From the NCBI GenBank assembly GCA_005884005.1, contig VAWI01000012.1, positions 444-64,443 of the forward strand: DNA of 64,000 nt. Reading direction: 5' to 3'. This stretch comes from Actinomycetota bacterium (GTDB lineage Bacteria > Actinomycetota > Thermoleophilia > Gaiellales > Gaiellaceae). Below the pieces are notes generated by a model, which had not been told where the DNA came from, ran no database searches, and saw only the letters and a list, made by a program, of their open reading frames with translations. Every line of letters begins with the position of its first letter. Position 1 is the stretch's first letter. The position numbers and the translations under genes are program-made. Below, in pieces: positions 25,676-33,463 of the stretch.

Positions 25676-25762
25676 GTCCCCTCCCCGCCTAGCCGCCCCG
25701 TTCTCATGTCGCCGGGGTAAGCCCCGTTTCTCATTGTCGCCGGGGCGACCGCAAAAGCAACC

Positions 25763-26992
25763 TCAGGGGATGCGGCCGAGCAACACGCAAGCGTTGTGTC
25801 CGCCCAGGCCCATGGCATTCGAGAGCGCGACCTCGACCTGGGCTTGCCGCGCCTCGTTCGGCACGTAGTCCAGGTCGCAGACGGGATCCGGGTGCTGGTA
25901 GTTGATCGTCGGCGGCAGCTTGCCCTCGTGCAGCGCCAGCACGCACATCATCGCCTCGATCGCGCCGGCCGCCCCGAAGCAGTGGCCCATCATCGACTTC
26001 GTCGAGGAGACGGCGAGCTCATAGGCGTGATCGCCGAAGACGTCCTTGATCGCCTTCGTCTCCGCCGCGTCGCCCAGAGGCGTCGAGGTTCCGTGCGCGT
26101 TGATGTAGCCGACGTCTTGCGGCTCGAGGCCGGCCCGGTCGATCGCCGCCCGCATCATCTCGCCGACGCCGATCGCCTCCGGCTCAGGCTGGGCCATGTG
26201 GTGCGCGTCGTTCGAGGTGCCGTAAGCGAGCACCTCGGCGTAGATCGTCGCACTCCGCGCGCGTGCGGCCTCGAGCTCCTCCAGCACGAGCACGCACGCC
26301 CCCTCCCCCATGACGAACCCGGCCCTGGTGGCATCGAACGGGCGGGATGCATGCGGTGGGTTTTCGTCCTCGGCGGCCAGGCCTCGCATGGCTACGAACC
26401 CGGCCAGGATGATCGGCTGGATGGCGGCTTCGGTTCCGCCGGCGAGCATCGCGTCTGCGTCCCCTCGCTTGATCAGCTCGGCGGCCTCCCCCACCGCGTG
26501 CGATCCCGTCGCGCAAGCCGATACCGGTGCGTAGTTGGGCCCGCGGATTCCGAGCGAGATCGCGAGCTGCCCACTCGCGGCGTCGACGAGAACGCTCGGA
26601 ATGAAGCTCGGCGAGATCCGCTGGTAGCCGCGCTCGCGCAGGATCTCGCCCTGCTGCATGATCCCCGCGATTCCGCCGATCGCCGAGCCGAAGGCGATCC
26701 CGACGCGATACGGGTCGAAACCGTTCAATCCAGCGTCCTCCACCGCCTCTTTGCCCGCGGCCAGCGCCATCAGGACGTTGCGGTCTAGCTTGCGCTGCTC
26801 CTTCGGTGAGGCGACGACACTCGGGTCGAATTCCTTGACTTCGGCCGCCACCCGCACCGGATACTCGCCGGCGTCGAAAGCGCGGATCCAGTCGATCCCA
26901 CTCTCACCGGCGAGCGCAGCGCGCCAGGTCTCGGGCGCAGAGTTCCCAAGCGGTGTGACCGCTCCGAGGCCGGTGACAACGACTCTGCGCAC
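25763..26992 (-). CDS. fabF: Beta-ketoacyl-ACP synthase II
   Basis: 409 residues from GTG 26992. The catalytic triad is complete: Cys160 (VSACATGSHA), His300 (INAHGTSTPLGD) and His337 (MMGHCFGAAG), with the GxGxxP-like N-terminus VVVTGLGAVTPLG. It condenses malonyl-ACP with growing acyl-ACP in fatty acid synthesis. No acyl carrier protein or other fab gene is adjacent, so it is separated from the usual cluster. The 87 bp downstream hold a short repeated motif with CGGGG/CCCCG hairpins. Confidence 0.95.
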   Translation of the reverse strand: MRRVVVTGLGAVTPLGNSAPETWRAALAGESGIDWIRAFDAGEYPVRVAAEVKEFDPSVVASPKEQRKLDRNVLMALAAGKEAVEDAGLNGFDPYRVGIAFGSAIGGIAGIMQQGEILRERGYQRISPSFIPSVLVDAASGQLAISLGIRGPNYAPVSACATGSHAVGEAAELIKRGDADAMLAGGTEAAIQPIILAGFVAMRGLAAEDENPPHASRPFDATRAGFVMGEGACVLVLEELEAARARSATIYAEVLAYGTSNDAHHMAQPEPEAIGVGEMMRAAIDRAGLEPQDVGYINAHGTSTPLGDAAETKAIKDVFGDHAYELAVSSTKSMMGHCFGAAGAIEAMMCVLALHEGKLPPTINYQHPDPVCDLDYVPNEARQAQVEVALSNAMGLGGHNACVLLGRIP

Positions 26993-27073
26993 GACTGCGC
27001 ATTAGACCTGCGCGGCCGGGACGCGGTTGCGCCAAACCGACAAGCACCCGAAAGGCTGCCTGTCCTGAAACGT

Positions 27074-27577
27074 TCACGCCTGAACGGTGACGCCCTCTTC
27101 TTTCAGCGAGAGCTCGGCGAACTTGTCCCAATGCGCGTCGAGCTTCTTCGCCATCGCCTCCTCGTCCTTGCGGTTCTCGCGCGCGGCTTCCGCGGTCTCC
27201 TCATCGCCGGCCCGCTGCGCGATCCGCTCGAGCAGCTGGTAGCTCGCGATCTCGAGGTGCTCGGTCGTGTAGCCGTCGCGGGCGTTGCGGCCGGCCTTCT
27301 CGCCGCGGGCCAGGTCCACGACACTCTTCAGCAGCGCGCCGGCGATTCCACCGGCTTCCCTGACGAGCGATGGGCTGGCGCTGTGCGCCTCGAGCCGCTG
27401 CTGCATTCGCTCCGCGTGACGCTCGGTCTCGAGCTTGTGCTCGCGTAGCTCGTTCTTGATCTCCGCGTCCTCGGTCGTCTGGATCATGCCGTCCAGCATT
27501 CGCAGGACGTTCTGCTCCATCGCGTAGGCCTCGTCGATATGTTGGACGAGCTGCTGTTTCAGTTGCTCCGAAGCCAT
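27074..27577 (-). CDS. Ferritin-like DUF892-type protein (YciE/YciF-related)
   Basis: 167 residues from ATG 27577, preceded by an excellent AGGAGGAG site three bases upstream. Helical throughout: QQLVQHIDEAYAMEQNVLRMLDGMIQ and HKLETERHAERMQQRLEAH are the first two helices of a four-helix bundle with Glu and His positions as in DUF892/YciF ferritin-like proteins, which may bind iron or protect from stress. A later part contains GYTTEHLEIASYQLLERIA. The same frame stays open upstream through another domain, so a longer product is also possible. Confidence 0.8.
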   Translation of the reverse strand: MASEQLKQQLVQHIDEAYAMEQNVLRMLDGMIQTTEDAEIKNELREHKLETERHAERMQQRLEAHSASPSLVREAGGIAGALLKSVVDLARGEKAGRNARDGYTTEHLEIASYQLLERIAQRAGDEETAEAARENRKDEEAMAKKLDAHWDKFAELSLKEEGVTVQA

Positions 27578-27862
27578 TTCTCCTCCTGTCTTGATTCGCT
27601 TCAGCTCGAACTTGCCGAACTCCCGGCCGCAAAACGTCGATCGGCCGCGATACCCCTCCGCGTCGCGCTCGAGGTCGTCGACAAAGCCGGCGAACGGTGC
27701 CCGGTAGCGCAGCGAAAGTCCGACCACGTCGAACGGCGCGCCCGGTAGGGGGCCGAGCTTCGTCTCACCCGACGCACCGGAGATCTCCTTGCGCACGCCA
27801 AGGAGCGGCGGCAACGCGCCGCCGCTGCGCTTGACCTCCCAGACCCCGTCGAGCTCGGCCAC
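27074..27862 (-). CDS. In-frame upstream extension: small beta domain fused to the DUF892-type protein
   Basis: GTG 27862 opens a frame that runs without stop into the DUF892-type gene. Residues 1-95 look like a separate small protein: ELDGVWEVKRSGGALPPLLG, PGAPFDVVGLSLRYRAPF, GYRGRSTFCGREFGKFELKRI. In the junction the ribosome binding site itself is read as TGGE. Either this gene lost its stop and now yields a 262-residue fusion as well as the shorter protein, or a frameshift exists in the assembly. I list it because the upstream domain looks real. Divergent from the ligC region. Confidence 0.55.
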   Translation of the reverse strand: MAELDGVWEVKRSGGALPPLLGVRKEISGASGETKLGPLPGAPFDVVGLSLRYRAPFAGFVDDLERDAEGYRGRSTFCGREFGKFELKRIKTGGEMASEQLKQQLVQHIDEAYAMEQNVLRMLDGMIQTTEDAEIKNELREHKLETERHAERMQQRLEAHSASPSLVREAGGIAGALLKSVVDLARGEKAGRNARDGYTTEHLEIASYQLLERIAQRAGDEETAEAARENRKDEEAMAKKLDAHWDKFAELSLKEEGVTVQA

Positions 27863-27882
27863 GTGACTAGTCTCCCGACGAA

Positions 27883-27928
27883 ATGCCGCCCCGAAACCTG
27901 CCCTTTCCGCCGATGGAGGCCGAGCTCG
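27883..27928 (+). repeat. Diverged duplicate of the ligC 5' end
   Basis: About 46 bases resembling 28059-28104 at an offset of 176 bp: both start ATG and encode MPPR.LPFPPMEAEL; most differences are at third positions. The copy runs directly into dispersed element B. The intact ligC start follows the element. Confidence 0.8.
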
Positions 27929-27932
27929 GCGC

Positions 27933-28021
27933 GGGGGAAACCATGTTTCCTCCGCGAGCCCCCTTCTTCTTCGCAGTGACTTCATGCTTTGTGTGCACGG
28001 CTCCGGCGGGCAAAGCCCGCC
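27933..28021. repeat. Dispersed hairpin element, copy B
   Basis: GGGGGAAACCATGTTTCC, then GCCCCCTTCTTCTTCGC, then after about 35 bases the perfect hairpin GGCGGGC-AAA-GCCCGCC (28005-28021). Same order as copies A (11857) and C (31350). It lies between the duplicated and intact 5' ends of ligC. Confidence 0.75.
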
Positions 28022-28058
28022 TGCGCCTTCGATCGCTCATGGCGGCTCCGGCCAGCTA

Positions 28059-29093
28059 ATGCCTCCGCGCGGACTTCCCTTCCCGCCGATGGAGGCCGAG
28101 CTCGTCACGGAGCTCCCGGAAGGCAACTGGCAGTACGAGCCGAAGTGGGACGGGTTTCGCGGGGTGATGGAGAACCTGAAGGGCGAGCTCGCCGTCTGGA
28201 GCCGGAACGCGCGGCCGCTTCTTCGCTACTTCCCGGAGCTCCGCGAGGTCGGCGAGCTGCTGCCCCCCGATTCGGCGTTGGACGGCGAGATAGTGATCGA
28301 GCGCGACGGCGTCCTCGACTTCGATGCGATGCAGCTCCGTCTGCATCCCGCTGAGAGCCGGATCCGCAAGCTCTCGGCCGAGATCCCGGCCCAGTTCATC
28401 GCGTTCGACGTCCTGCGCTGGAAGGGCGAGCCGGTCCACAAGCTGCCGCTCGAGAAGCGGCGTGCCAAGCTCGAGCGCGTCGGCAAGAAGTTCCGGCTCT
28501 CGCCGGTGACTCGCGATTCGGCCCAAGCCGGCGAGTGGCTGCAAAAGCTCGAGGCCGCCGGCCTCGACGGCGTCGTCGCGAAGCGGCTCGGCGTCCCTTA
28601 CCTCCCCGGCTCGCGCGAGGGAGTCGTCAAGGTGAAGCCGTACCGCACCGCAGACTGCCTGATCGTCGGCTTCCGCTGGAGCGACAAGGCCGAAGGCAGG
28701 ATCTCGACGCTCCTCCTCGGCCTCTACGACGCGAAGGGTGGGCTCGACTTCGTCGGCCACTGTTCCGGCTTCCCGGCGGCGGTTCGCCGCGAGCTCGAGG
28801 AAAAGCTGCCGAAGCTGCGCGCGCCGGGAGCGATCAGCGGTGATCGCGTCCCCGGCGGGCAGAGCCGCTGGACGCGCGGCAAGGAGCTCGACTGGAACCC
28901 GGTCAAGCCGAAGCTCGTCTGCGAGGTGCGCTACGACAAGCTTGAGAAGAACCGCTTCCGGCACGGCACGCGCTTCCTCCGCTGGCGGCCGGACAAGGAT
29001 CCGAAGGACTGCACCTGGCGCGAGGTTCGCCCCCCTCGTCGCCCGGATGACCTCACCGTCCCGCGGCTGCTCGCCGCGCGCGGGCCTAGGTGA
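28059..29093 (+). CDS. ligC: ATP-dependent DNA ligase, LigC type
   Basis: 344 residues from ATG 28059 (MPPRGLPFPP); ATG 28089 is an alternative. Motif I EPKWDGFR with the adenylated lysine at 29, LDGEIVI (motif III), DGVVAKRL (motif IV) and EGVVKVKPYR (motif V), then an OB-fold domain ending RPDKDPKDCTW. Length matches LigC ligases of actinobacteria, which take part in end-joining or base-excision repair. A LigD-type polymerase gene lies 945 bp downstream on the opposite strand; no Ku gene is in the window. Confidence 0.92.
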   Translation: MPPRGLPFPPMEAELVTELPEGNWQYEPKWDGFRGVMENLKGELAVWSRNARPLLRYFPELREVGELLPPDSALDGEIVIERDGVLDFDAMQLRLHPAESRIRKLSAEIPAQFIAFDVLRWKGEPVHKLPLEKRRAKLERVGKKFRLSPVTRDSAQAGEWLQKLEAAGLDGVVAKRLGVPYLPGSREGVVKVKPYRTADCLIVGFRWSDKAEGRISTLLLGLYDAKGGLDFVGHCSGFPAAVRRELEEKLPKLRAPGAISGDRVPGGQSRWTRGKELDWNPVKPKLVCEVRYDKLEKNRFRHGTRFLRWRPDKDPKDCTWREVRPPRRPDDLTVPRLLAARGPR

Positions 29094-29113
29094 GCTTCAG
29101 CTCGCAGTAGACC

Positions 29114-30037
29114 GTGGTCGTGTACCTGCTGAAGCGGCTCGCGTTCTCGCTCGTCGCGCTCTGGGCAGTGACCGTGATCGCGTTCGTCGTCTTCCACGTC
29201 GTCGCCCAGCTTCCGGTCCAGGGACAGCCGTCGTATGTGACGCAGTACTGGTGGTTCTTCCGCGATCTCGTCTACCACCACGCGCTCGGGTCGGCGTTCT
29301 TCGGCAACCGCGACATCACGCAGGTCGTGCTTCGGCTCTTCCCCGTCACCGCCTCCGTCGTCGCCGGCGGCGCCCTGCTCTGGTTGGCGTTTTCCGTTCC
29401 GCTCGGGATCCTGAGCGCGGTGCGCGCACGATCGTTGCTCGACCGGGCCGTGCTCGCGACGACGCTGCTCGCGCTCTGCGTCCACCCGCTCGTGGTCGGG
29501 CTGGTGCTCTCGTACCTGGTCGGCTTCCGCCTCGGCTGGGCTCCAATCCAGGGCTACTGCCAGGTCTTCTCGCCCCCGGTCGCGGCCCCCTGCGGTGGGC
29601 TTGGCGCCTGGGCGTATCACCTCGTCCTTCCCTGTGTGACCCTCGCGGTCATGTTCGCCGCGCTCTACACGCGAATGGTGCGGGCTTCGGTGATCGACGA
29701 GCTGTCGAGCGACTACGTCCGCACGGCCCGCGCCAAAGGCGCCACGGAGACACAGGTCCTGGTCAGGCACGTCCTGCGAAACGTGCTCCTCTCGATCGTG
29801 ACGATGGTCGGCATGGACGTCGGGATCGCACTCGGAGGCGCGATCTACGTTGAGGTCGTCTTCGGGCTCCCCGGTCTCGGCAACGAGGCCTGGCAAAGCA
29901 TCGGCCGTGAGGACTGGCCCGTTTTGCAGGGGATTGTCATCTTCACCGGCGTTGTCGTAATCGCGGCGAACCTCGTTGTCGACCTGCTCTACGCAGCCTT
30001 CGACCCGCGCGTCCGTCTTCGTGCGGACCGGGCTTAG
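29114..30037 (+). CDS. ABC transporter permease, DppB/OppB type, orphan
   Basis: 307 residues with six membrane helices. The cytoplasmic EAA loop DYVRTARAKGATETQVLVRHVLRN and the ending VYGxxGLG-like EVVFGLPGLGNEAW identify a peptide/nickel-type permease (BPD_transp_1). Such proteins need a second permease, ATPases and a binding protein, none of which is present nearby. It sits between two DNA-repair genes, 20 bp after ligC. It either joins a transporter encoded elsewhere or is a leftover. Confidence 0.87.
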   Translation: MVVYLLKRLAFSLVALWAVTVIAFVVFHVVAQLPVQGQPSYVTQYWWFFRDLVYHHALGSAFFGNRDITQVVLRLFPVTASVVAGGALLWLAFSVPLGILSAVRARSLLDRAVLATTLLALCVHPLVVGLVLSYLVGFRLGWAPIQGYCQVFSPPVAAPCGGLGAWAYHLVLPCVTLAVMFAALYTRMVRASVIDELSSDYVRTARAKGATETQVLVRHVLRNVLLSIVTMVGMDVGIALGGAIYVEVVFGLPGLGNEAWQSIGREDWPVLQGIVIFTGVVVIAANLVVDLLYAAFDPRVRLRADRA

Positions 30038-30038
30038 C

Positions 30039-30989
30039 TCAGACCCACGGTTCGAGCGCCGTATGCCAGGAGCGGTCGTCGAACCGATCGGGATCGGCCG
30101 GCTCGAGGTCCAGCGCCGCGAAGCGCGACGCGAGCGAAACCCGGCGGCGCCACATTCCGGCGGTCAGATCGCCGACCTTCTCGAGCCGCCTTCGCATCGT
30201 TTCCAGCGTGAATGCAGCCGGGTCGACACCGGGCACCTCGTCCCAGCGAAGCGGCGCCGAGGCGCGCGCGTCGGGAGTCGGTCGGATCGAGTAGGCGGAC
30301 GCGATCGTCCGGTCGCGCGCGTTTTGGCCGTAGTCGACGAAGACGCCCTTGCGGTCGGCGACCTTCCAGGTCGTGGTCGCCACACGCTGGTCGCCCACGC
30401 GCCGCTCGACCTCCTGCGCGACAGCTTTCGCAAACCGCCGCACCTCGGGGAACGGGAGCTCCGGCCTGACCGGGGTCAGGATGTGCAGCCCGGTTGAGCC
30501 GGAGGTCTTCGGATAGCTCGGCAGCTCGAGCTCGTCAAGCACCTCTCTGACGACGAGCGCGATTACGAGGACGTCCTGCCACTGCCCGTCCGTGGTCGGA
30601 TCGAGGTCGATCAGCATGTAGTCGGGCCGCTCGATGTCGTCGACGCGCGAGTGCCAGGTGTGCAGCTCGATGCAGCCGAGGTTGATGACCCACGCGAGCG
30701 CGGCCGCGTTGTCGATCACGGCGAAGATTGTCGAATGCCCGCTCGGGAAGCGGACGAACTGCTCGCCGACGTAGTCCGGGTGCGCAGGCACGCGCTTCTG
30801 GTGGAAATAGTCGCCCTCGACGCCGTTCGGGTAACGCTTCATGTGAAAGGGGCGACGCCGAATGTGGTTGAGCGCGCACTGCGCGAGATCGACGTAGTAC
30901 TGGACGAGGTCGGCCTTCGTCAGCCCGCGCTCGGGAAAGAAGAGCTTCTCCGGGTTGGAGATCTTGACCTCGTGGCGGCCCACTCGCAT
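30039..30989 (-). CDS. LigD-type polymerase/primase domain protein (NHEJ)
   Basis: 316 residues, a stand-alone PolDom of the archaeo-eukaryotic primase fold. ISNPEKLFFPERGLTKADLVQYY opens the domain; metal-binding Asp residues are at 128 and 130 (LIDLDP), the nucleotide-binding segment KTSGSTGLHIL at 161-171, and YGQNARDRTIASAYS is also conserved. It fills in ends with NTPs or dNTPs during non-homologous end joining. Convergent with the permease gene by one base; LigC nearby is the probable ligase partner. Confidence 0.93.
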   Translation of the reverse strand: MRVGRHEVKISNPEKLFFPERGLTKADLVQYYVDLAQCALNHIRRRPFHMKRYPNGVEGDYFHQKRVPAHPDYVGEQFVRFPSGHSTIFAVIDNAAALAWVINLGCIELHTWHSRVDDIERPDYMLIDLDPTTDGQWQDVLVIALVVREVLDELELPSYPKTSGSTGLHILTPVRPELPFPEVRRFAKAVAQEVERRVGDQRVATTTWKVADRKGVFVDYGQNARDRTIASAYSIRPTPDARASAPLRWDEVPGVDPAAFTLETMRRRLEKVGDLTAGMWRRRVSLASRFAALDLEPADPDRFDDRSWHTALEPWV

Positions 30990-31216
30990 CGTGTGGCGCT
31001 AACTAAAGCCGGTCCGAGCCGGCGAGGGAGGCATCGACCCCTAGAAGCAGCGAAGCCCGCCTATGTTGAACACAGACGGGCGACGCGAATGCCGGGAGGG
31101 AGTGATTCGAGGGGAGCCGGCCTAATCAGCATGCCTCGGCAGCGCCTTCCCGCCATGCCCCCGAAGGGTGATTTGGCGAGAGATCGAAGGTGGGTGCGGT
31201 ACCCTGTTGCACGTTC

Positions 31217-31308
31217 GGAGAAGTGGCCGAGTGGCTGAAGGCGGCGCCCTGCTAAGGCGTTAGGTGGGGAAAATCCCTGCCTCGAGGGTTCGAATCCCTC
31301 CTTCTCCG
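31217..31308 (+). tRNA. tRNA-Ser (anticodon GCU)
   Basis: 92 nt. Acceptor GGAGAAG/CTTCTCC with discriminator G, D arm GGCCGAGTGGCTGAAGGC, anticodon GCT at 31251-31253, long variable arm, T arm GAGGG/CCCTC. Reads AGC/AGU. CCA is not encoded. Confidence 0.94.
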
Positions 31309-31349
31309 CCTCGCCGTTCGCGGCGGCTGCGCCGCCGGCTCACTCGTAC

Positions 31350-31449
31350 GGGGGGAAACCATGTTTCCCCCCGTATTGCCCCCTTCTCCTTCGCTGCGTT
31401 TTTGCGACTCGCGTCTCGCCTCCCGCCGGGCGAAGCCCGGCTCCGGCGG
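31350..31449. repeat. Dispersed hairpin element, copy C
   Basis: GGGGGAAACCATGTTTCCCC, a near-perfect palindrome, then GCCCCCTTCTCCTTCGC and a CCGGGC-GAA-GCCCGG hairpin (31426-31440) inside a longer CCGCC/GGCGG stem. It lies between two serine tRNA genes. Unlike copies A and B no flanking gene duplication is seen. Confidence 0.75.
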
Positions 31450-31515
31450 CAAACGCCGGCGCATCACGTCCGTGAGAGACAGCGGCTACCCTGCCGTCTG
31501 GCCGTACGGCTCCGT

Positions 31516-31604
31516 GGAGGGGTGGCAGAGCGGTCGAATGCGGCGGTCTCGAAAACCGTTTCGGGCGGTTTCGTCCGACGAGGGTTCAAATCCCTCCCCC
31601 TCCG
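31516..31604 (+). tRNA. tRNA-Ser (anticodon CGA)
   Basis: 89 nt. Acceptor GGAGGGG/CCCCTCC, discriminator G, anticodon CGA at 31550-31552 in the loop CTCGAAA, long variable arm, T arm GAGGG/CCCTC. Reads UCG. The DNA just downstream shows arm-type repeats (CTGGCGCGCAACTGGCGCGC) often seen at integration sites. Confidence 0.94.
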
Positions 31605-31689
31605 CTTCTCAAGCCGAATCCCGCTGCGAAGCGGTCTCGGCCTTCTCAGCGCCGGTTCTCGCTTTACCGCCTGAAACCGCTAGAGACCG

Positions 31690-32643
31690 CCTGAGACTGG
31701 CGCTCACTGGCGCGCAACTGGCGCGCACGGAAGGATTGATTCGATGCTTTCAGTGCCTTCGAGGATCGTCATCATCGAGAAGGGCGGAACCCCCTGGTGG
31801 GTTCCACTTCTTGCCACCCTGTTGATCGGCGTCGCCGCGGCTATCGCTTCCTTCCTCGCGACGTGGTGGTTCAAGAAGCGCGACATCGACGGAGAGAACG
31901 CACGACAGGCAGCGACACTCGTCGACGATGCCGACAGGGCGCTCCCGCGCTCGACGGAGACGTTCACAACTCAGGTGAGTCAGATGCCGGATGACCCGCT
32001 CGACAAGGTAACGCGCCTACTCCGCGAGGCCCGTCTTCGCGCCCAACCACTAAACGACTTCGATCTCGACCAGCGACTAGGGACTGCTCTCTACTTCCTC
32101 TCCGATGCCCAGGAATGGAGGAAGCGACCCGTCGGCGCGCGCCCGTGGATGCACCGCGCGATCGACAACGTTCGGATTGGACTAGCCCCGTATCTCGCTC
32201 CCCCGCCACTCATTCCGTGGCGTCGCCCGAACGTATTCCTCGAAGTGCTGTTTCCGAGCTTCAGCGAATACATCGGGATCAAGCGGTTCGCGAAGGAGGA
32301 CCCTGAGGCTGTCACCCAGGGCCTCGACGACTGGTTTGCCAAGGAGTCGGAGGAAAAGGCCGCCGAGGCCATTGAAGACCAGAGAGCGTTCGACGAAGAG
32401 CACAAGAGATGGATAGAGAGCGAGGAGCGCAAGAGATGGATGGAGGAACACGCCGACGAATAAGGGCAGGCGAGACGAACGCGTTGTAGCGAGAGCGAGA
32501 GCGCGAGCACTACCGGACGGGTTCCGTGGGACCAGCGCCGGGCCGTGGAGCCGATGCGGGACCGCATCGGTTACCCGAACCGGGACGACGCACAAATCCG
32601 CTGCTAATCGAGTGCCGCGCGCCAGTCGCGCGCCAGTTTCAGG
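31690..32643. other. Small accessory segment bounded by inverted repeats
   Basis: Left boundary 31690-31728 (CCTGAGACTGGCGC..., then ACTGGCGCGC twice) and right boundary 32612-32643 (GCGCGCCAGTCGCGCGCCAG then TTTCAGG) are imperfect inverted copies. One gene of unknown function lies inside. The position right after a tRNA gene suggests a decayed integrative element; no integrase is seen. Confidence 0.5.
31744..32463 (+). CDS. Single-pass membrane protein of unknown function
   Basis: 239 residues. One N-terminal membrane helix (WVPLLATLLIGVAAAIASFLATWWF) followed by a cytoplasmic helical domain; the middle has DFDLDQRLGTALYFLSDAQEW, the end is a highly charged helix with a repeated RKRWxEE pattern. 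No recognised domain. It is flanked by inverted repeats downstream of tRNA-Ser(CGA), and its base composition is a little lower in GC than the window average, both consistent with acquired DNA. Confidence 0.6.
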   Translation: MLSVPSRIVIIEKGGTPWWVPLLATLLIGVAAAIASFLATWWFKKRDIDGENARQAATLVDDADRALPRSTETFTTQVSQMPDDPLDKVTRLLREARLRAQPLNDFDLDQRLGTALYFLSDAQEWRKRPVGARPWMHRAIDNVRIGLAPYLAPPPLIPWRRPNVFLEVLFPSFSEYIGIKRFAKEDPEAVTQGLDDWFAKESEEKAAEAIEDQRAFDEEHKRWIESEERKRWMEEHADE

Positions 32644-32699
32644 CCGACCCAATCTCGCTGAGTTCCTGCAATCGGGCTTCGGCGAGTCTCCTTGAGCGT

Positions 32700-33245
32700 C
32701 TACACGCGCGTCTTCACGGAAGGCCGAATCGCTGTCCGTTTTTGCCCACGTCCCAGGTCCAGCCAGGGAGGGCCGGTGAGTGCGACGAGGCAGCTCGCGA
32801 TCAGCGACACCTCCTCAATCGTCGCCTCTCGTTCGTCGAGATAGATCGCGAGCCACCGGGCTGCGAAGCGGCTATTCCGGCGTGGCTCCTTGTTGGCGAC
32901 TAGGGCGGTCAGTTCCAGGGCGTCGGCGAGACTGAGCCTGCCCATCTCTCGCGCCGTCGCCTCGGCGAGGAAGAGGTTGCCGCGTTCGACCGCCCGCTTG
33001 AAGATTGTCCTCGGATGACCCTGCGAGGTCGTCCTACTTCCCTCCGGGGCCGGAGCGGCAACCGAAAAGTCTACGGCGGCGCGCGAGTGCAGCGACTCGT
33101 CAACGAGCAACGACGTTGCGCTAGCTTCATTGCAAGTGTCAACCCGTGAGGGAATCTTGAATTTTGGCCGGGCGCTGCCAGCCAAGGACCCGCTCGCGAG
33201 ATGGGTCGCCGTCCTCTCGATGGCGTTGAACGACATCCTGCTCAC
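32700..33245 (-). CDS. Hypothetical island-associated helical protein, start uncertain
   Basis: The C-terminal 110 residues look real: GHPRTIFKRAVERGNLFLAEATAREMGRLSLADALELTALVANKEPRR and RFAARWLAIYLDE resemble a conserved hypothetical family that I recall beside recombinases in actinobacteria. The N-terminal 70 residues are doubtful, because a fragment of another protein is encoded on the opposite strand from 33130. The probable start is lower than 33130, but no good ATG, GTG or TTG with a ribosome binding site was found. Confidence 0.5.
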   Translation of the reverse strand: MSRMSFNAIERTATHLASGSLAGSARPKFKIPSRVDTCNEASATSLLVDESLHSRAAVDFSVAAPAPEGSRTTSQGHPRTIFKRAVERGNLFLAEATAREMGRLSLADALELTALVANKEPRRNSRFAARWLAIYLDEREATIEEVSLIASCLVALTGPPWLDLGRGQKRTAIRPSVKTRV

Positions 33246-33420
33246 GCATAAGTTGCTTGCCGAGGCGATGCTCTCCCACCCACACCGCCTCCTTACGCCG
33301 GCCCTCGAGTTCCATCCTCACCGCCTCCTCAACCGACCGTTATGGACGCTATGGACGCGCAAAACGGGTCGCAAGCACAGAGCTTGGCCAGGCGCGGAGC
33401 AGTGCAACAGTCCTCGCTAG
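33130..33420 (+). pseudogene. Fragment of a conserved actinobacterial hypothetical protein
   Basis: Residues 13-48 (FGRALPAKDPLARWVAVLSMALNDILLTHKLLAEAM) have the composition of a small helical protein family met in actinobacterial islands. After that the frame turns to low-information sequence (PHRLL twice), suggesting truncation or frame loss near 33280. Divergent overlap with the minus-strand gene implies that one or both have decayed ends. Confidence 0.4.
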
Positions 33421-33463
33421 CGCGCTCGAAGGACTGCTCGAAGAGGAACCGCGGAAAGCGCCA

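Noticed and set aside
25690-25750. Another member of the class I repeat family
   Set aside because: There is a 17-18 bp direct repeat with CGGGG/CCCCG hairpin at a period of 28, but it lacks the shared module and the 85-bp flank.
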